Assembly: GCA_003254905.1 (NCBI GenBank)
Contig: QANU01105209.1
Location: 650,354-714,353 of the forward strand
Source of the DNA: Nissolia schottii
Lineage: Eukaryota; Streptophyta; Magnoliopsida; Fabales; Fabaceae
Direction: 5' to 3'
DNA length: 64,000 bases
Made by a program: the position numbers and the translations under genes. Below the pieces are notes generated by a model. It had not been told where the DNA came from and did not search any database. It saw only the letters and a list, made by a program, of their open reading frames with translations. Each line of letters opens with the position of its first letter. Positions within the stretch are counted from its first letter, which is position 1. This document shows positions 22,797 to 39,046 of the stretch, one piece after another.

Positions 22797-24152
22797 CAAG
22801 ATTATTAAACTTGAGAATTTAAGTAAACTTGTGGAGCTTTTGTAAATTTGGATAGTAAACTCGTGTGAGTTTATTTATTATTAAAAAATATTTTAAAAAT
22901 TTATTATGCTATAAAAATATATTTAATAAAATTTGAAATTTATAAATACTTTTAACTCTATAACAAAGCACAAATAAAGATAAAACATATGTGTTCTAAG
23001 TTCAATTTATACATAATACCTATTCCAAGTTCACAACAAAACACACTAAAAGAACGAGAAAATATTAAGTATTAAACTATAATATAATTCAAATACAAAA
23101 GTTTCAAAACTCAAATCCTCCAACATCCTCAATATCATCTCCATCATCATCATCTTCCTCTTCATTAGACACAACTTCATTTTCATCAACAATTACGTCA
23201 TTAAGTATAACATTTCCAACATCCACATCAATGGGAACATCAGGGATCACATTTTTGACATTCACTTCAATAGCATGATGTTCACCCTCGACTCCATCAA
23301 CATTAGTCTTAGAAATGTGTTTAAGAATGATCAAACACCATGTCAAATTGTCCACTATCAAGCAATCAAGACACACAAAATTGCTTCATCCACATAACAA
23401 AATCCAGAAATCAAAAATGATCAAACACCATGTCAAATTGTCCACTGTCAAGCAATCAAGACACATAACAAAACTGTTTCAAAATTGCTTCATCCACAAT
23501 CCACATAACAAAATCAAAAGTGCCTCAGACCACAATCCACATAGCAAAATTTTGTTCAAACATGGAAATTAAAAAAAAAACTAGAAATAGAAATAGAAAA
23601 AGAGCCTCAGACCTCAGTACCTCATACCCCAATCCACATAGTAAAATTTCTTTCAAACAGGGAAATTAAAAAAAACTAGAAATCAAAATAGAAAAAGAGC
23701 CTCAAACTTGGCGCTAGAGTGCCAACGGAATGGCAACAAAGTGGCGATGGAGCAGTGGAGCACGAAATCGGTGACGACGGTGAGGGCAGAAGTAGCAGAA
23801 CGAATAGCAAATGACGAATGACGAACGGAGCAAAAGCAGCAAAACGAATGAGTGAAGATTGAAGATGAACGAAGACGAGACAGAACGAAACACAAGACCT
23901 AATCTCCTTAGACGCACAAAACGATGTCATTTTTGCAAGTCAAAATGACATTGTTTTGCTGATTTGTGCCTCTTGTGTTAAACTCGTAAAATCAGACCTA
24001 AACTCGCGATTTTATGTGATTTTAATCGAGTTTACCCGAGTTCAGCCAAGTTCACCTAAAAATGAGTTTACATGCAAGTTAGCTCAATTTTACTACCTAG
24101 GAACGTAAACTCGTATGACTTTACGAGTTAAAACGCGATTTTAATAACCTTG
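22797..24152 (-). mobile_element. Degenerate hAT-type DNA transposon
   Basis: 1356 bp starting CAAGATTATTAAA and ending TTTAATAACCTTG, a 13-bp inverted repeat with one mismatch. It is flanked by GTCACAAA (22789-22796) and GTTACAAA (24153-24160), an 8-bp target-site duplication with one mismatch, as for hAT elements. Subterminal regions contain many copies of a TAAACTCG/CGAGTTTA motif, typical of transposase binding clusters. A minus-strand frame (23104-23376) ends in a very acidic tail (EEEDDDDGDD); this could be the degraded end of a transposase, but no catalytic or dimerisation motif is visible. Two direct repeats lie inside (23325-23376/23417-23468 and 23575-23612/23669-23706). Confidence 0.75.
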
Positions 24153-24369
24153 GTTACAAACTCATCAGACAAAAAACAATGCATGTTCTCAAATCAACAT
24201 TGATATTCTACAAGAACATGCAGCAAAGTAAATAGTATGAAGTGATACGGCTATATAATAAATTTGAAAATAAAATTCGGTTTAGCAGCTGGATGAAAAT
24301 AACGCGCAGGAAATTACATGAAATAACTCATAGGAATAAGTGAAAAACATTTTGCCCAACAGACATCAA

Positions 24370-24441
24370 GTCGTTGTAGTATAGTGGTAAGTATTTCCGC
24401 CTGTCACGCGGACGACCCGGGTTCGATCCCCGGCAACGGCG
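24370..24441 (+). tRNA. tRNA-Asp: tRNA-Asp (anticodon GTC)
   Basis: 72 nt folding as a cloverleaf: acceptor GTCGTTG/CAACGGC, anticodon loop CTGTCAC with GTC at 24403-24405, T-arm with GGTTCGATCCC, discriminator G at 24441. No intron. A CTTTTTA pol III terminator follows at about 24448-24454. Compared with the plant tRNA-Asp I remember, the outer pair of the anticodon stem is T-A rather than C-G, a paired change that keeps the stem. Confidence 0.96.
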
Positions 24442-24988
24442 TTTGATCTTTTTACTACCAACTTTGTGTAGACCTCTCACATGGGATGTGCGATTCACAC
24501 ACACATATATTTAAATAACACATTAACACTACTCCAGGCAAATGAGAAATATTATATAAAAAAAGAAGGAAATAAGTTTTGTTGTTTTATTTGTGAGGGT
24601 TAATAACAACACTCAAACAAAGTTGAGAGAATAATAATGATAATGGATTGGAGAGGCCAAAATTAGTTGAGAGGTAGATAGATGGGTGAAATCCCATAGT
24701 CTAAGCGGCACTTGTTCCTCTCCGTCCATTTGCCTGCGATGGTTAGAAAGAAACGCAACATTGGAAGGAAAAAAAACCAGAGAAAGTGCTTACTGGTTCT
24801 GTTTCATTGCATTGCACTCATTCTTTCCTTTCCATGCAATTTGCACAATGAACATCAATGCATGGAGTCCATGATTTTTGTGCTTCAATTTCAATACATA
24901 ACTCACGCCCTAAACAAATAAACAAACCCTTCCCTAATCCAAATCACCACCATCATCATCACTAACATTCTGTTTCAATAATTGAAAT

Positions 24989-29191
<4,203 letters not shown>

Positions 29192-29992
29192 CTGACACCA
29201 CGCATGGATTGAGGCTCCTGTAAATAAGTAACACCCCGTTGATGCCGTCATCATGCAATGTATGTCTTCAACTGAGGTCAACTAGAATTAGCAAACTGGC
29301 TATTGTTGTATTCATATATAAATTTGTATTGTAGTGCAGCCTAATTAATTAGATTAGTTATGCACTTGTACGCTTATCAAAGGCGCAGCACATTGCGCGG
29401 ACTGCTGTTACATACATTTTTTCTTATGTAATCGTAGTATCAATTCTTCTTTCTATCTGTAACTCTAGCTGAAGTAACATGTTGTCACAGTACAGATTAA
29501 TGTAACTGTATTTTGGATGAAGTTAGAAAGAATTTGTTTTATTATAGATCTAGTTAAATACAATATGCCTTAGATTTATATTATATGCATAGACAAAATA
29601 AGATTGTTGTTTATATCACTTGTAGAGACATCTAAGAGTAGTATGAGGTGTTCATAAGAAATTATTATATATCATGAAATACTAAGCAGATAAACTTTGC
29701 TTTATCAAATTATAGAATAACATTTTAACTTTTATAAGTGATAGAATCACACATTTTTTTTAAAATTTAAAATATCAATTTTATCATTAACTAGAATACA
29801 CGATACCTTAGTGTTAGGTGAGGGTGCAATAATTTGTGGATAAAAGGTATTCTAAAAAGAAAGAAAAGAAAAAATGTAAGTGAGAAAGAACAAAAGGGGG
29901 GCACATGAGTAATTTTAGTTGAAGAGTAGAGGGGAGAATGGATAGAGTTAGTTACAAAAGAAAAGCAGAGGTGTAGAGTGCTCAGGTGCGCC
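29192..29992. other. Intergenic DNA between MLO and FKBP genes
   Basis: 3' UTR of the MLO gene followed by AT-rich DNA and the FKBP promoter region. No further feature was recognised. Confidence 0.6.
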
Positions 29993-31460
29993 ATGGCTTC
30001 CATTTCCAGTTCTTGCAGTTGCAGCACTCACGCTACAACAAGATCGCTGTTAGAAGATCGATGGAGCGTTGATAGGTGCAGACAAGTGGCGGCTTCGGTT
30101 TCGCAATCGAGAAGGTCAGCAACGCTTCTGATTTCGTCGCTGCCTTTCAGCTTAGTTTGGCTCTCTCCGCCGCCAGCAGCAGAGGCCGCCAGGGAGAGAC
30201 GCAACAGGAAGAACATACCCCTCGATCAATACCTCAATACCCGTTCGTTTCTCACTCTAACTGCGACCTCAATGCACACTCGTAGATTACTAGTTAAACT
30301 TAATTCAAGATCTTGAATTTAATTACGCGTTTGCCTCTGTTTTTTTGGTGATGTGTGATTCAGCGGATGGATTGAAATACTACGATTTGGTTGAGGGGAA
30401 AGGTCCGGTAGCTGAAAAGGGATCAACTGTTCAGGTCAGTTAACTCTTTGGGAAGTGGAAGGAAGATGTGTTGCTTTCTTCTTGATTTATTTGTTTGTTT
30501 ATTTAATCTCTTCATTTTATAGTTTTCACTGACAGGTTCACTTTGATTGCTTGTATCGCGGGATTACGGCTGTATCGAGTCGAGAATCTAAACTCCTAGC
30601 CGGAAATCGCATCATTGCACAGGTTCTTTTCTCTTTAATTACCTGCCTCATTTTGTTTTTGTGTGTGTGAGAGAATTTATCTTGTTTTCCGGAGAGCATG
30701 TAAGAATTTCTCGTGAGATAAATGTTACTGATGAGACAGGGTTAATTCATTTCTGCGTTGTTTATGGTGTTAAAAAGCCATATGAATTCAAGGTGGGAGC
30801 TCCGCCAGGAAAGGAAAGGAAGCGCGACTTTGTGGACAACCCGAATGGCCTATTCTCTGCACAAGCAGCGCCAAAACCTCCGGCTGCTATGTATTCAATA
30901 GTTGAAGGAATGCGAGTTGGTGGAAAGGTAGTATGATCAAATTATATTCATGTACTACTTCTTTCATTTGTTGTACACTTGTATTTTGTAAGTGCTTCTT
31001 ATGATACTGTTCTTAAGTTTAGACCGGCGTTATTTATTCTCAATATTATTTTTCTTGTTTTCTTGAATGGTTGCAGCGAACTGTGATTGTTCCTCCTGAA
31101 AGTGGGTATGGCCAAAGGGGAATGAATGAGATTCCAGTAAAGTCCTCTTACTCATATATTGTTTCTTTCACCAATAGTGTTAATTAATCTTTGACTCAAT
31201 GTCTTTTAGCAGGATTTATTGATCTTGTTTTCTTTGTTGTTCTGTTGTCCTTTCTTGTGACACTCACCTCCAATGGTTTAATTGAATACTTGGACAATAA
31301 GTCTTTCTATACTCATTTTCTAGCATCTCCAAACTGCAACCTGCATCTAGTTATTAGCCCTTCTCATTCGTCAAGCACATTTTAATGAAAGTTTATGATG
31401 ATGCAGCCTGGAGCTACATTTGAACTAAATATTGAGCTTTTGGAAGTCTTGGCTACCTGA
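29993..31460 (+). CDS. FKBP18: Thylakoid-lumen FKBP-type peptidyl-prolyl isomerase, 6 exons, 223 aa
   Basis: Exons: 29993-30242, 30364-30434, 30536-30622, 30778-30927, 31077-31136, 31407-31460 (672 nt, in frame). The FKBP fold spans exons 2-6: DGLKYYDLVEGKG, VHFDCLYRG, EGMRVGGKRTVIVPPESGYG, PGATFELNIELLEV. The N-terminus is a plastid transit region followed by a twin-arginine signal (SRRSATLLIS, hydrophobic stretch, then AEA as the cleavage site at about residue 64). This implies Tat import into the thylakoid lumen, where such FKBPs assist folding or assembly of photosynthetic proteins. I matched it to Arabidopsis FKBP18 from memory. The ATG at 29993 has good context (GCCATGG). The exon-1 donor (CCC|GTTCGT) is weak but is the only one giving the family's T-P-D/E-G-L-K-Y-Y junction. 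Confidence 0.92.
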
Positions 31461-32040
31461 AGAGTGAGTTTGACTCATGAAGAGCCTGATATGATAATCT
31501 GTACCCTCTGAGCCCACGGTTATCCCTTCCTCATACCCATTTATTGTTTATTTTTATTGTGAGATTTTGATGTACTTGTCTTCCTTTTCCCCGTGGTTAC
31601 AATTTAAGAGTGATTCTTAGTGTTGGATAACTTGTTTTGTGTTTTATATATAAAAGCTTGACCAGGCAATTAAATTATTCACGAAGATTGAAGACCACAG
31701 AATTCAGCTAGGTGCTTCAACTGGCATGTTTATTAGGACTGCTTTATCTCTTGCACTTTCTGTTTTTATCTCTACTGATAGAGACACACGTGAAATAGTA
31801 TAGACTATGGATTCACTTTCACTTAAAAGTTTTTAGTGTCTCGTGTGTTTGTTAGATTCATTATGGTCGTGTATCGATCACCATGGTTGAACTTTTTTGC
31901 TCTTGAAATAACTATCATTTTTCTTCCATGCAATTTGTGAATTTGCTTCATCTACTTTAATAATCGGTCGCTGATAATTGTTTCAATATTTCATATAAGA
32001 GGCTCATGCTTCAACTGGCATTTAAGAACCAAATTAAGGG
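31461..32040. other. 3' flank of FKBP18
   Basis: Contains the FKBP 3' UTR. A 13-bp string CTTCAACTGGCAT occurs twice, near 31711 and 32009; the significance is unclear. No gene was seen. Confidence 0.5.
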
Positions 32041-32091
32041 TCTTTCTAAAATGGGTAGAGAAGGGTTGGTTCAAATAGTTGGTGGGTGACG

Positions 32092-32345
32092 TATCTTTCT
32101 CGACTCATCACCCTTCGCAAAGCTCTTGGACTCTTGCGTTCGATCGAAGCGTGTTCTTGACGGTCATGTTCATGATCAAATTATTAAGACCAAGTTTTCA
32201 TCGGAGATCTTCATCCAGAACAGGCTCGTTGATGCTTACGCAAAGTGTTCAATCATATGCCACAAAGGAACACTTGGCTGGAAAACGATTTTAAGCGTGT
32301 TGATGAGGCCCGGTTCTCTCTCCCATCTCAATGGCGGTGGTCAGT
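32092..32345 (+). pseudogene. Fragment of a pentatricopeptide-repeat (PPR) gene
   Basis: Two overlapping frames together encode about 70 residues of a plant PPR protein: one (from 32126) with LDSCVRSKRVLDGHVHDQII and NRLVDAYAKC, the next (from 32245) with FNHMPQRNT and VDEA. These are the HVHDQIIKT / LVDAYAKCG / MPQRNT signatures of PLS-type repeats. The frame changes near 32245, expected segments are missing, and both ends are unrelated sequence, so this is a dead fragment. Intact PPR genes of this type have several hundred residues and act in organelle RNA processing. A GA-rich stretch follows, then a transposon-type end at 32560-32637. Confidence 0.75.
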
Positions 32346-32559
32346 GAAACTGAAGAGAGAAAAAAGGCGGGAGATGGGAGAGAGAAGAAGATGGGGTCTG
32401 AGAGAGTTGGAGACCAGAGAGAGAAAAGGTCGTTTGAGAGAAAGAGAGAACGGGGAGGATGAGTTTGAGTTGTTTTTTAATTGAAAATTTGGATTATGAA
32501 CTTAATGGCGAACGTTAACGTTGTCCAACTCCAAATTAATGACAAAAGTTTTTTATAGG

Positions 32560-32637
32560 ACTAAATCTTAATAAAAAATTTTTTAGGAACCAAATATAAA
32601 CTTTTTAATATTACAAGGATTAAAAACTTATTTAACC
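32560..32637. mobile_element. Terminal-repeat remnant of the AATTAACCC-type element family
   Basis: AGGACTAAA, TTTTTAATATTACAAGGATT and the end AAAAACTTATTTAACCC match the right ends at 13501 and 15458 with a few changes. No convincing left end was found upstream, so the element is incomplete or its left end has decayed. The PPR fragment lies immediately inside it. Confidence 0.6.
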
Positions 32638-32640
32638 CTT

Positions 32641-33976
32641 TTTTATTATCTCTTAAATTCACACCATCATTAATACTTCTTTGTAGAGTCTCCACACCTT
32701 TCACTTCTTTTAATTTTAGGCAAAATATACCTTTTTTTCCCTAATTTTTATTATGGTCCCTAATTAACTGTGTAAATTTTGGTCTCACAACTCTTTAAAA
32801 TACATTTTTCCCCTAACTTACTTTTGTTTTGGTTGGCTAACTATTTTTTTTTTCTCGGACTCTTGCAAAATATACTTAATGGTCCCCTAATTTACTTTTA
32901 TTTTTAATTATTTTTAATAGAAGACACAATAATAATTGAAAATAATTTTGAAACATTATAAATGTTAGATATTTTACATAATTAACTAATTTAACTTCAT
33001 ATTTCACTCTGTTTTTCCTCACCTAAGACACACGTCAGTTTCTCATTTTTTTTTTCTTATCATTTTAAACTCTCTCATCTCTCTGTTTTTTTTTTTTTTT
33101 TTACATGGCTCTTCTCATTTTTAACTTTTTCATTCTCTTATCTATTTTTTTAAATGTTCCTTCTTGCACCCACAAAAAAGATGAGATCAATGGTCGAAAA
33201 TAATGAATTTTCTTCAACTTATTCAAGAAAAAAAATCAAGTTGCATATCTTTTGATAACTTTTAAAACTAATCTGAATTAAAAAAAAATAGTATTGCATA
33301 GACTAAAAGGAATGAATCTTTTTTTCTTTCAGAAACATCTACTTTTATATATTCCACTATAAAATCAAAGTGACATAGTTGTAAGGATAAATGAGTTACA
33401 TTTATCATATTTTTTATTACAGTGTTCACTATTATTTTTATATATGAGATTGGTCACATAAATGTTGTTTCTCATAATAAATTTTTTATATATTCTCCTC
33501 ATAAAATGACAATATTAGAACTATATGACTATACATTACAATATCAAGATAATAATATAAAACTAATATTATTTTGTAAACAATGCAAAAGCATTGTTAC
33601 AAGATCTAGTTTAATATTTATTATTATGAATTTTGTTTATATTATTAATTATTTATCCTATACATAACTTTTAAAATAATAATCACCAAAAGAAATATTT
33701 GAATAATATGATAATATATAATTAAATAAGCATAACTTTTTATTAAATTTTTTGAATGGTATTGTCTGTGTATTCATGTATATTTTTATCTGACAAATTA
33801 GAACCAAATAAATAAATAACGTAGAGTACTAACCCGCATAAATAGTAAATAAATAAATAACATACTAATAGCTGCAAGCTTGGGCTGCAGTGGCAACTAG
33901 TCCGCTAGGGTGAGTGATTTGGTATTTTGGTGCATTGACACAGCGAATGAGAGTAGTCGAAAGAGAATAGAAGAGA
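32641..33976. other. AT-rich intergenic DNA upstream of ribophorin I
   Basis: Strongly AT-rich with a poly(T) stretch at 33088-33102. The 33422-33667 open frame is composed of AT-rich codons with no recognisable domain. The last few hundred bases should include the next gene's promoter. Confidence 0.6.
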
Positions 33977-36900
33977 ATGATGAGGTTGGATCTGCTTATC
34001 GTTTTTCTCCTCGCATTTGGCATTCTATCCTCCTCCTCCCCTGTCCTCTCCGATCTCATCCTCGCCAAGGTTGACCGTCGTGTAAGTCCCTTCTAGGGTT
34101 TCCATTCGATTTCTGAATCTCATTTACTCCGATCTACAATATTTTTGTATGCTTTTCTGGATGTATGCATGTTTCTGATAATGAGATCGACTCTGTTGAC
34201 TACGTGATATTTGACTTTACTTATTATTGAGAATTTGGATCTTAAAATTATCACTCTCCGCTGTGTGCTTCTTCTGACCGTATTCTTTTCTCTGTGATTT
34301 TCAGATTGATTTGACATCACAAATTGTGCGCATCACTACTACGCTAAAGGTGCTCAAAACATCACTCATTTTCCTATCCTTCTTATATTTGAATATAATT
34401 TGCTTGTTTATTCTTGAATTTTCGTGAGTGTTGGTGTAACTTACCTCTTAATTTGTTCATAAACTCTTCTACTAAACTATAAACCACAAAAACACGGGTA
34501 AGGTAATTGATGACCTATGCTTCTGGAAGAATTACCGCGTAAACTTTAGTTTAGAAATTTGGCTGTGACAACTAAATGCATTTTAAACGTGAATGTTTTC
34601 CTCCTTCTGCAAAGCAGAGGGCTACAATTTTGTTATTAAAAGAAAAGCTGTTGGAAAAACTACTCAACAAATATAATTGCTCTTCACATGCTGTCTCTTC
34701 TCTCCTTTCCTATTGTCTGTTTTTGCGTCTTATCATCTTTGTTATGTCACACTTTGTATCCATTTTTTGCAGGTTGAGAATTCAGGGTCCGATGTTGTGT
34801 CCGAGATCTTGTTGTCCTTTCCTGATAACCAGTCAAAACACTTGGCATACTTGAAAGCAACACTCAATGAAGGAAAGGGAAAAGGGAAAGCATCTTCTGG
34901 TGCTGGTTTACCTGTTGAAGCTGTCCAGCCTAAAGATGTGCCTGCTTCCCTGACATTTTATTCCGTATCTTTTCCTAAGGGGCTAGCGAAGGGAGACAGT
35001 TTGCTGTTGGATGTCTTGGCTGTTTTTACCCATGCATTGGAACCGTTTCCACAGAAAATCACTCAAGCTGATATCCAGCTTCTACTGTTTCAAGAAACTG
35101 CACACTATCTTTCTCCTTATGCAGTAAAGGTCCAGTCACTCACTATTAAATTGCCTGAAGCAAGAATAGAGTCCTACACAAGACTAGAAAATGCAAAACT
35201 TCAGGGTTCTGAATTAAAATATGGTCCGTATGAGAATCTTCCTCCATTCTCGTACTTACCAATAGTTATTCACTTTGAGAATAATCAACCCTTTGCCGTC
35301 GCCAAAGAGTTGGTGCGAGAGATCGAGATTTCTCATTGGGGCAATGTACAGGTCACAGAGCATTACAATCTCATTCATGGCGGCGCTCAAAGCAAAGGAG
35401 AATTCTCCAGGTGACCTTGTTTCTGTTTTGTTGAATGTTTTTTATTGTTCTGGTGACATGTAATAATAGTTGTTAACCATTACTGCAGGCTTGACTATCA
35501 GGCCAGGCCATATGTAAGAGGTGCATCAGCCTTTAGGCGTCTTGTTGCCAAGCTTCCTCCAAGAGCTCATTCTGTGTACTACAGGGATGAAATTGGAAAC
35601 ATTTCCACTTCTAGTTTATGGGGTGACTCAAAAAAGGTGGATATTCTCACATCAGCCAAACTTTTGCTCGAAAATACTTTTGATAATATTTGCTAAGAAT
35701 GATATTTCTTTGAAAACAGACAGAACTGGAGATTGAACCTAGGTACCCATTGTTTGGTGGCTGGAAAGTGGCATTCACTATTGGATATGGCTTGCCACTT
35801 CGGGACTTCTTATTTGGATCGGATGGAAAGCGTTTCCTTAATTTTTCTTTTGGTTCCCCTATAAATGACTTGGTGATTGACACTCTGTTTGTGAAGGTTA
35901 GTTTGGATACTTTATGTTGATACATGATTTTTTACTCCCATCTTTCATTTTTTTGTTTTTGGTTGGAAACTTGTAATACAATTGTATGGTGGAAAACTTA
36001 TCAATGTGGCTTGTGCAACATGGCATTCACCTTTACATTTTCAGAGAAAGGAAAAAAGAATACCATGTGGAAGTGAATCAATCTGAACTTCAGTTGTCCA
36101 TGATTAAATTAAGAAGATATTAACACTTAAGTGGTTAATTTTTCCTAAACTGGAACTATTTTTCGCACTAATTATACTTTATTTTTTCTTTTTAAAAATT
36201 TCCCTACTTTTCCTTTTTGTTTGAAGTTTTTGTCTTGTCCTGTAGTGCTACAAGTACGAATTACAATTACATGTGGCTGGTGCCTTTAAATTGCAGGTTG
36301 TTTTGCCAGAGGGTTCTAAAGATATTTCTGTATCTGTTCCATTTCCTGTAAAGCAATGGGAGGAGGTATCGCCTAGATTGACCTCTTCTGCCAAACCGTA
36401 ACTTTTCCATTACATTGAATTTTCATTCCCTTGTCTAGGTTTCATAGTCCTTCCATGTAATTGTTGCAGACAAAGTTGTCCCACTTGGATCTTACTGGTA
36501 GACCTGTTGTTGTTCTGGAGAAGAACAATGTTGTGCCTGATCATAATGAACATTTTCAGGTATAACTGTTGCGTCTTTTGGGGAAGCTTATGCTAAATTT
36601 GAACAAGCCAGCCAGCAAAATTGCAGATTACCAAATACACTATTAACTAATGATCCACAAAGGCCGTATGGTTCTTAATTAGCACTGTTCAGATTCTGAC
36701 AAAAGATTTATAAAATTTTACTAAGATACATGAAAAGGAATAATAGTATCCTAAATGTCATGGACTGGTCTCATTGTTGAATTGGGTGCTTACCGAATAT
36801 CATTACTTATATTGCAGGTTTATTATAAATTCAACAGTCTTTCTATGCTTAGGGAGCCTCTGATGTTGATTTTCGGGTTTTTCTCTCTGTTTGTTGCATG

Positions 36901-37646
36901 CGTTGTCTACATGCATGCAGATGTGTCAATCTCTAAGTCCTCTGCATCTTATCTGGCAAAGCTCCAGTGGGAAGAGGTAATCAACTTGTGTCATGTACAG
37001 AATATGACACAGAATCCAGTGTTAAAATTTTATAGACTCATGCATATCTATTTTAAAATAGGAAAAAAATTAATAAATGAGTCATTAAAAAGTAGAAAAT
37101 TGGTTGTTCCATTTCCAATTGCAAATGAATAGTACTTGCGTTTCTCCATTCAGGTGCGAGCAACTATTCAGCAGGTCCATAATATTATTAGTCGATGCTT
37201 AACATATCATGACAAGCTAGAAGCATCATTGCGCGACCTTTCTAGGACAGGAGATGTTCAAGCTTGTAAAGCCACTCGAAAATCAGTTGATAGCCTGTTG
37301 AAAGAGGTCTCTAAAGAGTTGAAGCCTCTAGTGGCATTCTTGCAATCTTCTCCACAAGCAGCTCAAATATTACCCAAGGTGGTTGTTAGAAATGCTTTCT
37401 TCTACGTGCTGTTTCCCTCTTGATTTGTAGTTCTATAACAGATGTTGCTTTCAGGTGGAAGAACTGGTTGCCAAGGAGAGAGATTTGCAGGAGAGACTTA
37501 TGGCAAAACATACTACTGTTGTTGATTGCTATGAGAAGAAGTTAGGAGGAAGGGAAATTGAGAATCGGATTGCTTCACATCAGCAGAAAATTACAGCTTT
37601 GAGGCAGGAGGTTGATGATCTCATGGACTTTATTGATGAGATATGA
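33977..37646 (+). CDS. OST1: Ribophorin I, oligosaccharyltransferase subunit 1, 10 exons, 615 aa
   Basis: Exons: 33977-34081, 34305-34349, 34773-35410, 35489-35636, 35720-35896, 36297-36365, 36470-36559, 36818-36976, 37154-37378, 37455-37646 (1848 nt, in frame). It is a non-catalytic subunit of the ER oligosaccharyltransferase that transfers the lipid-linked glycan to Asn of nascent proteins. A signal peptide (LLIVFLLAFGILSSS, cleaved near SPVLS|D) is followed by a large lumenal domain with RITTTLKVEN, FYSVSFPKGLAKGDSLLLDV, YGPYENLPPFSY and ARPYVRGASAFR. One membrane span lies at about residues 440-460 (exon 8: LMLIFGFFSLFVACVV), followed by a cytosolic helical tail. Length agrees with plant ribophorin I (about 614 aa). 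The start has two adjacent in-frame ATGs (33977 and 33980). Confidence 0.95.
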
Positions 37647-39046
37647 TTAGTGACTAATATGCTGCTCGAGATGATAATGTGCTCCCGTTTTGACATTGTT
37701 TTACTTGTTTAGGTCGGAGTTTTGTGTCGGCTTAATCGTAGCTGAGATTTTTGCTGCTTTTTTTGAGACTTGTTTGTCTATTGTAGTAGTTACGATTTTA
37801 AGGTAAAAGAATGAACATTAAACACATTAATATGCTAGACTAAGGATCACAACCATAATCTATACAACTAATATAATATCCATGTTACCTTATCTGTATA
37901 CATGAAAACATTAGTGCTGAAAGGCCTAAGTTTTCATTAATAACCTCGTATTAATCTGTTCACCAAAAAAAAAAAAAACCTTGATGTCCAAATTATTTTT
38001 CCAATTTGTAAGTGTATTTACGTAGATGGATTTTGATCCTCCAAATTTTGAGAATCTTTTAAAGTTGGAAAGTGGAGATATGTGCATCAGAAGGTAAAAA
38101 AAAAGGAAAGTGAAGTGTGTATTAGATTTATGAAGTGTATTATATGTGAGTTTCACAAAATGATTTTAATTTGGATCATTTAAAGTGAAAATTCTTCTAA
38201 GTTTAAAAAAAAAAAAAGTTTCCATTAGATTATCAAATTGTATTATTTTGAGTCTCAAATTATTTAATGGTATATATCTTTTATCTTATTTCACTTTACT
38301 TTTCATTTTAAACGATCTTAATTCCATTACTCCCAATTGAGAAATATTTCTATTGTAAAACATAATTTATAATTCCATGACTAAATCATTATGTTGTTGC
38401 TGGCCTTTAATCTCGTGAAATTTATGGAATAAAAATATAAGAATTAATTTTGATGCAATACGAGTATAATATATTTTATAAACAAAAATCTATAAAATAT
38501 TAAGTTTATCTATTTTTTTTATTATTTGTTTACCAAAAAAATTTACCTTTATATAATAATTATTTGTTGGGAGAGACATGTCTACTTTGGTGATCTCAAA
38601 ACCTCAAAGATGAATTAGTCGTTGTAGATAGTGGACACTTCTTGGACAACTAAAAAAAAAAGAACACCTCTTAGGCAACAAAAAAAAATAAGAAAACATT
38701 TATTTTGGCTCCAAAAATAAAGAGATCACATTTTATTTTTCTTATTTTTGGTCAATATGTTTGTGGATCCAGGAACAATACTACAAAGTAAGCATTGAAA
38801 GCATCTAGCCGAACCCGTCATTCATGGGCTTATGCCGCTGAAGAAAGTGGACAGTAATGGACCCATACATCTTGCACCAAATCAAATAAAGAAAATGGTT
38901 TTTTTTTTTCTAGAAAATATGAAGGAAAATAAAAAAAGGCATGACCAAAAAAAAAAAAAGTTTTAGGGTTTTATGATTTTATCTAATAATTAAAAGCGGA
39001 GCTGGAGCAAGGATAATGGAGTAGCTGTTATTTTTACCCCAAAAAA
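37647..39046. other. Intergenic DNA between ribophorin I and OEP21
   Basis: 3' UTR of ribophorin I, then AT-rich DNA with several A runs (37964-37977, 38203-38217, 38949-38960). No gene was seen. Confidence 0.6.

Noticed and set aside
23318..23470. Two ~52-bp direct repeats considered as a CRISPR-like array
   Set aside because: Only two copies in a eukaryotic transposon remnant; simple local duplication.
23676..23930. Three overlapping Ser/Phe-rich minus-strand frames
   Set aside because: Overlapping frames in low-complexity DNA inside the hAT element; no motif.
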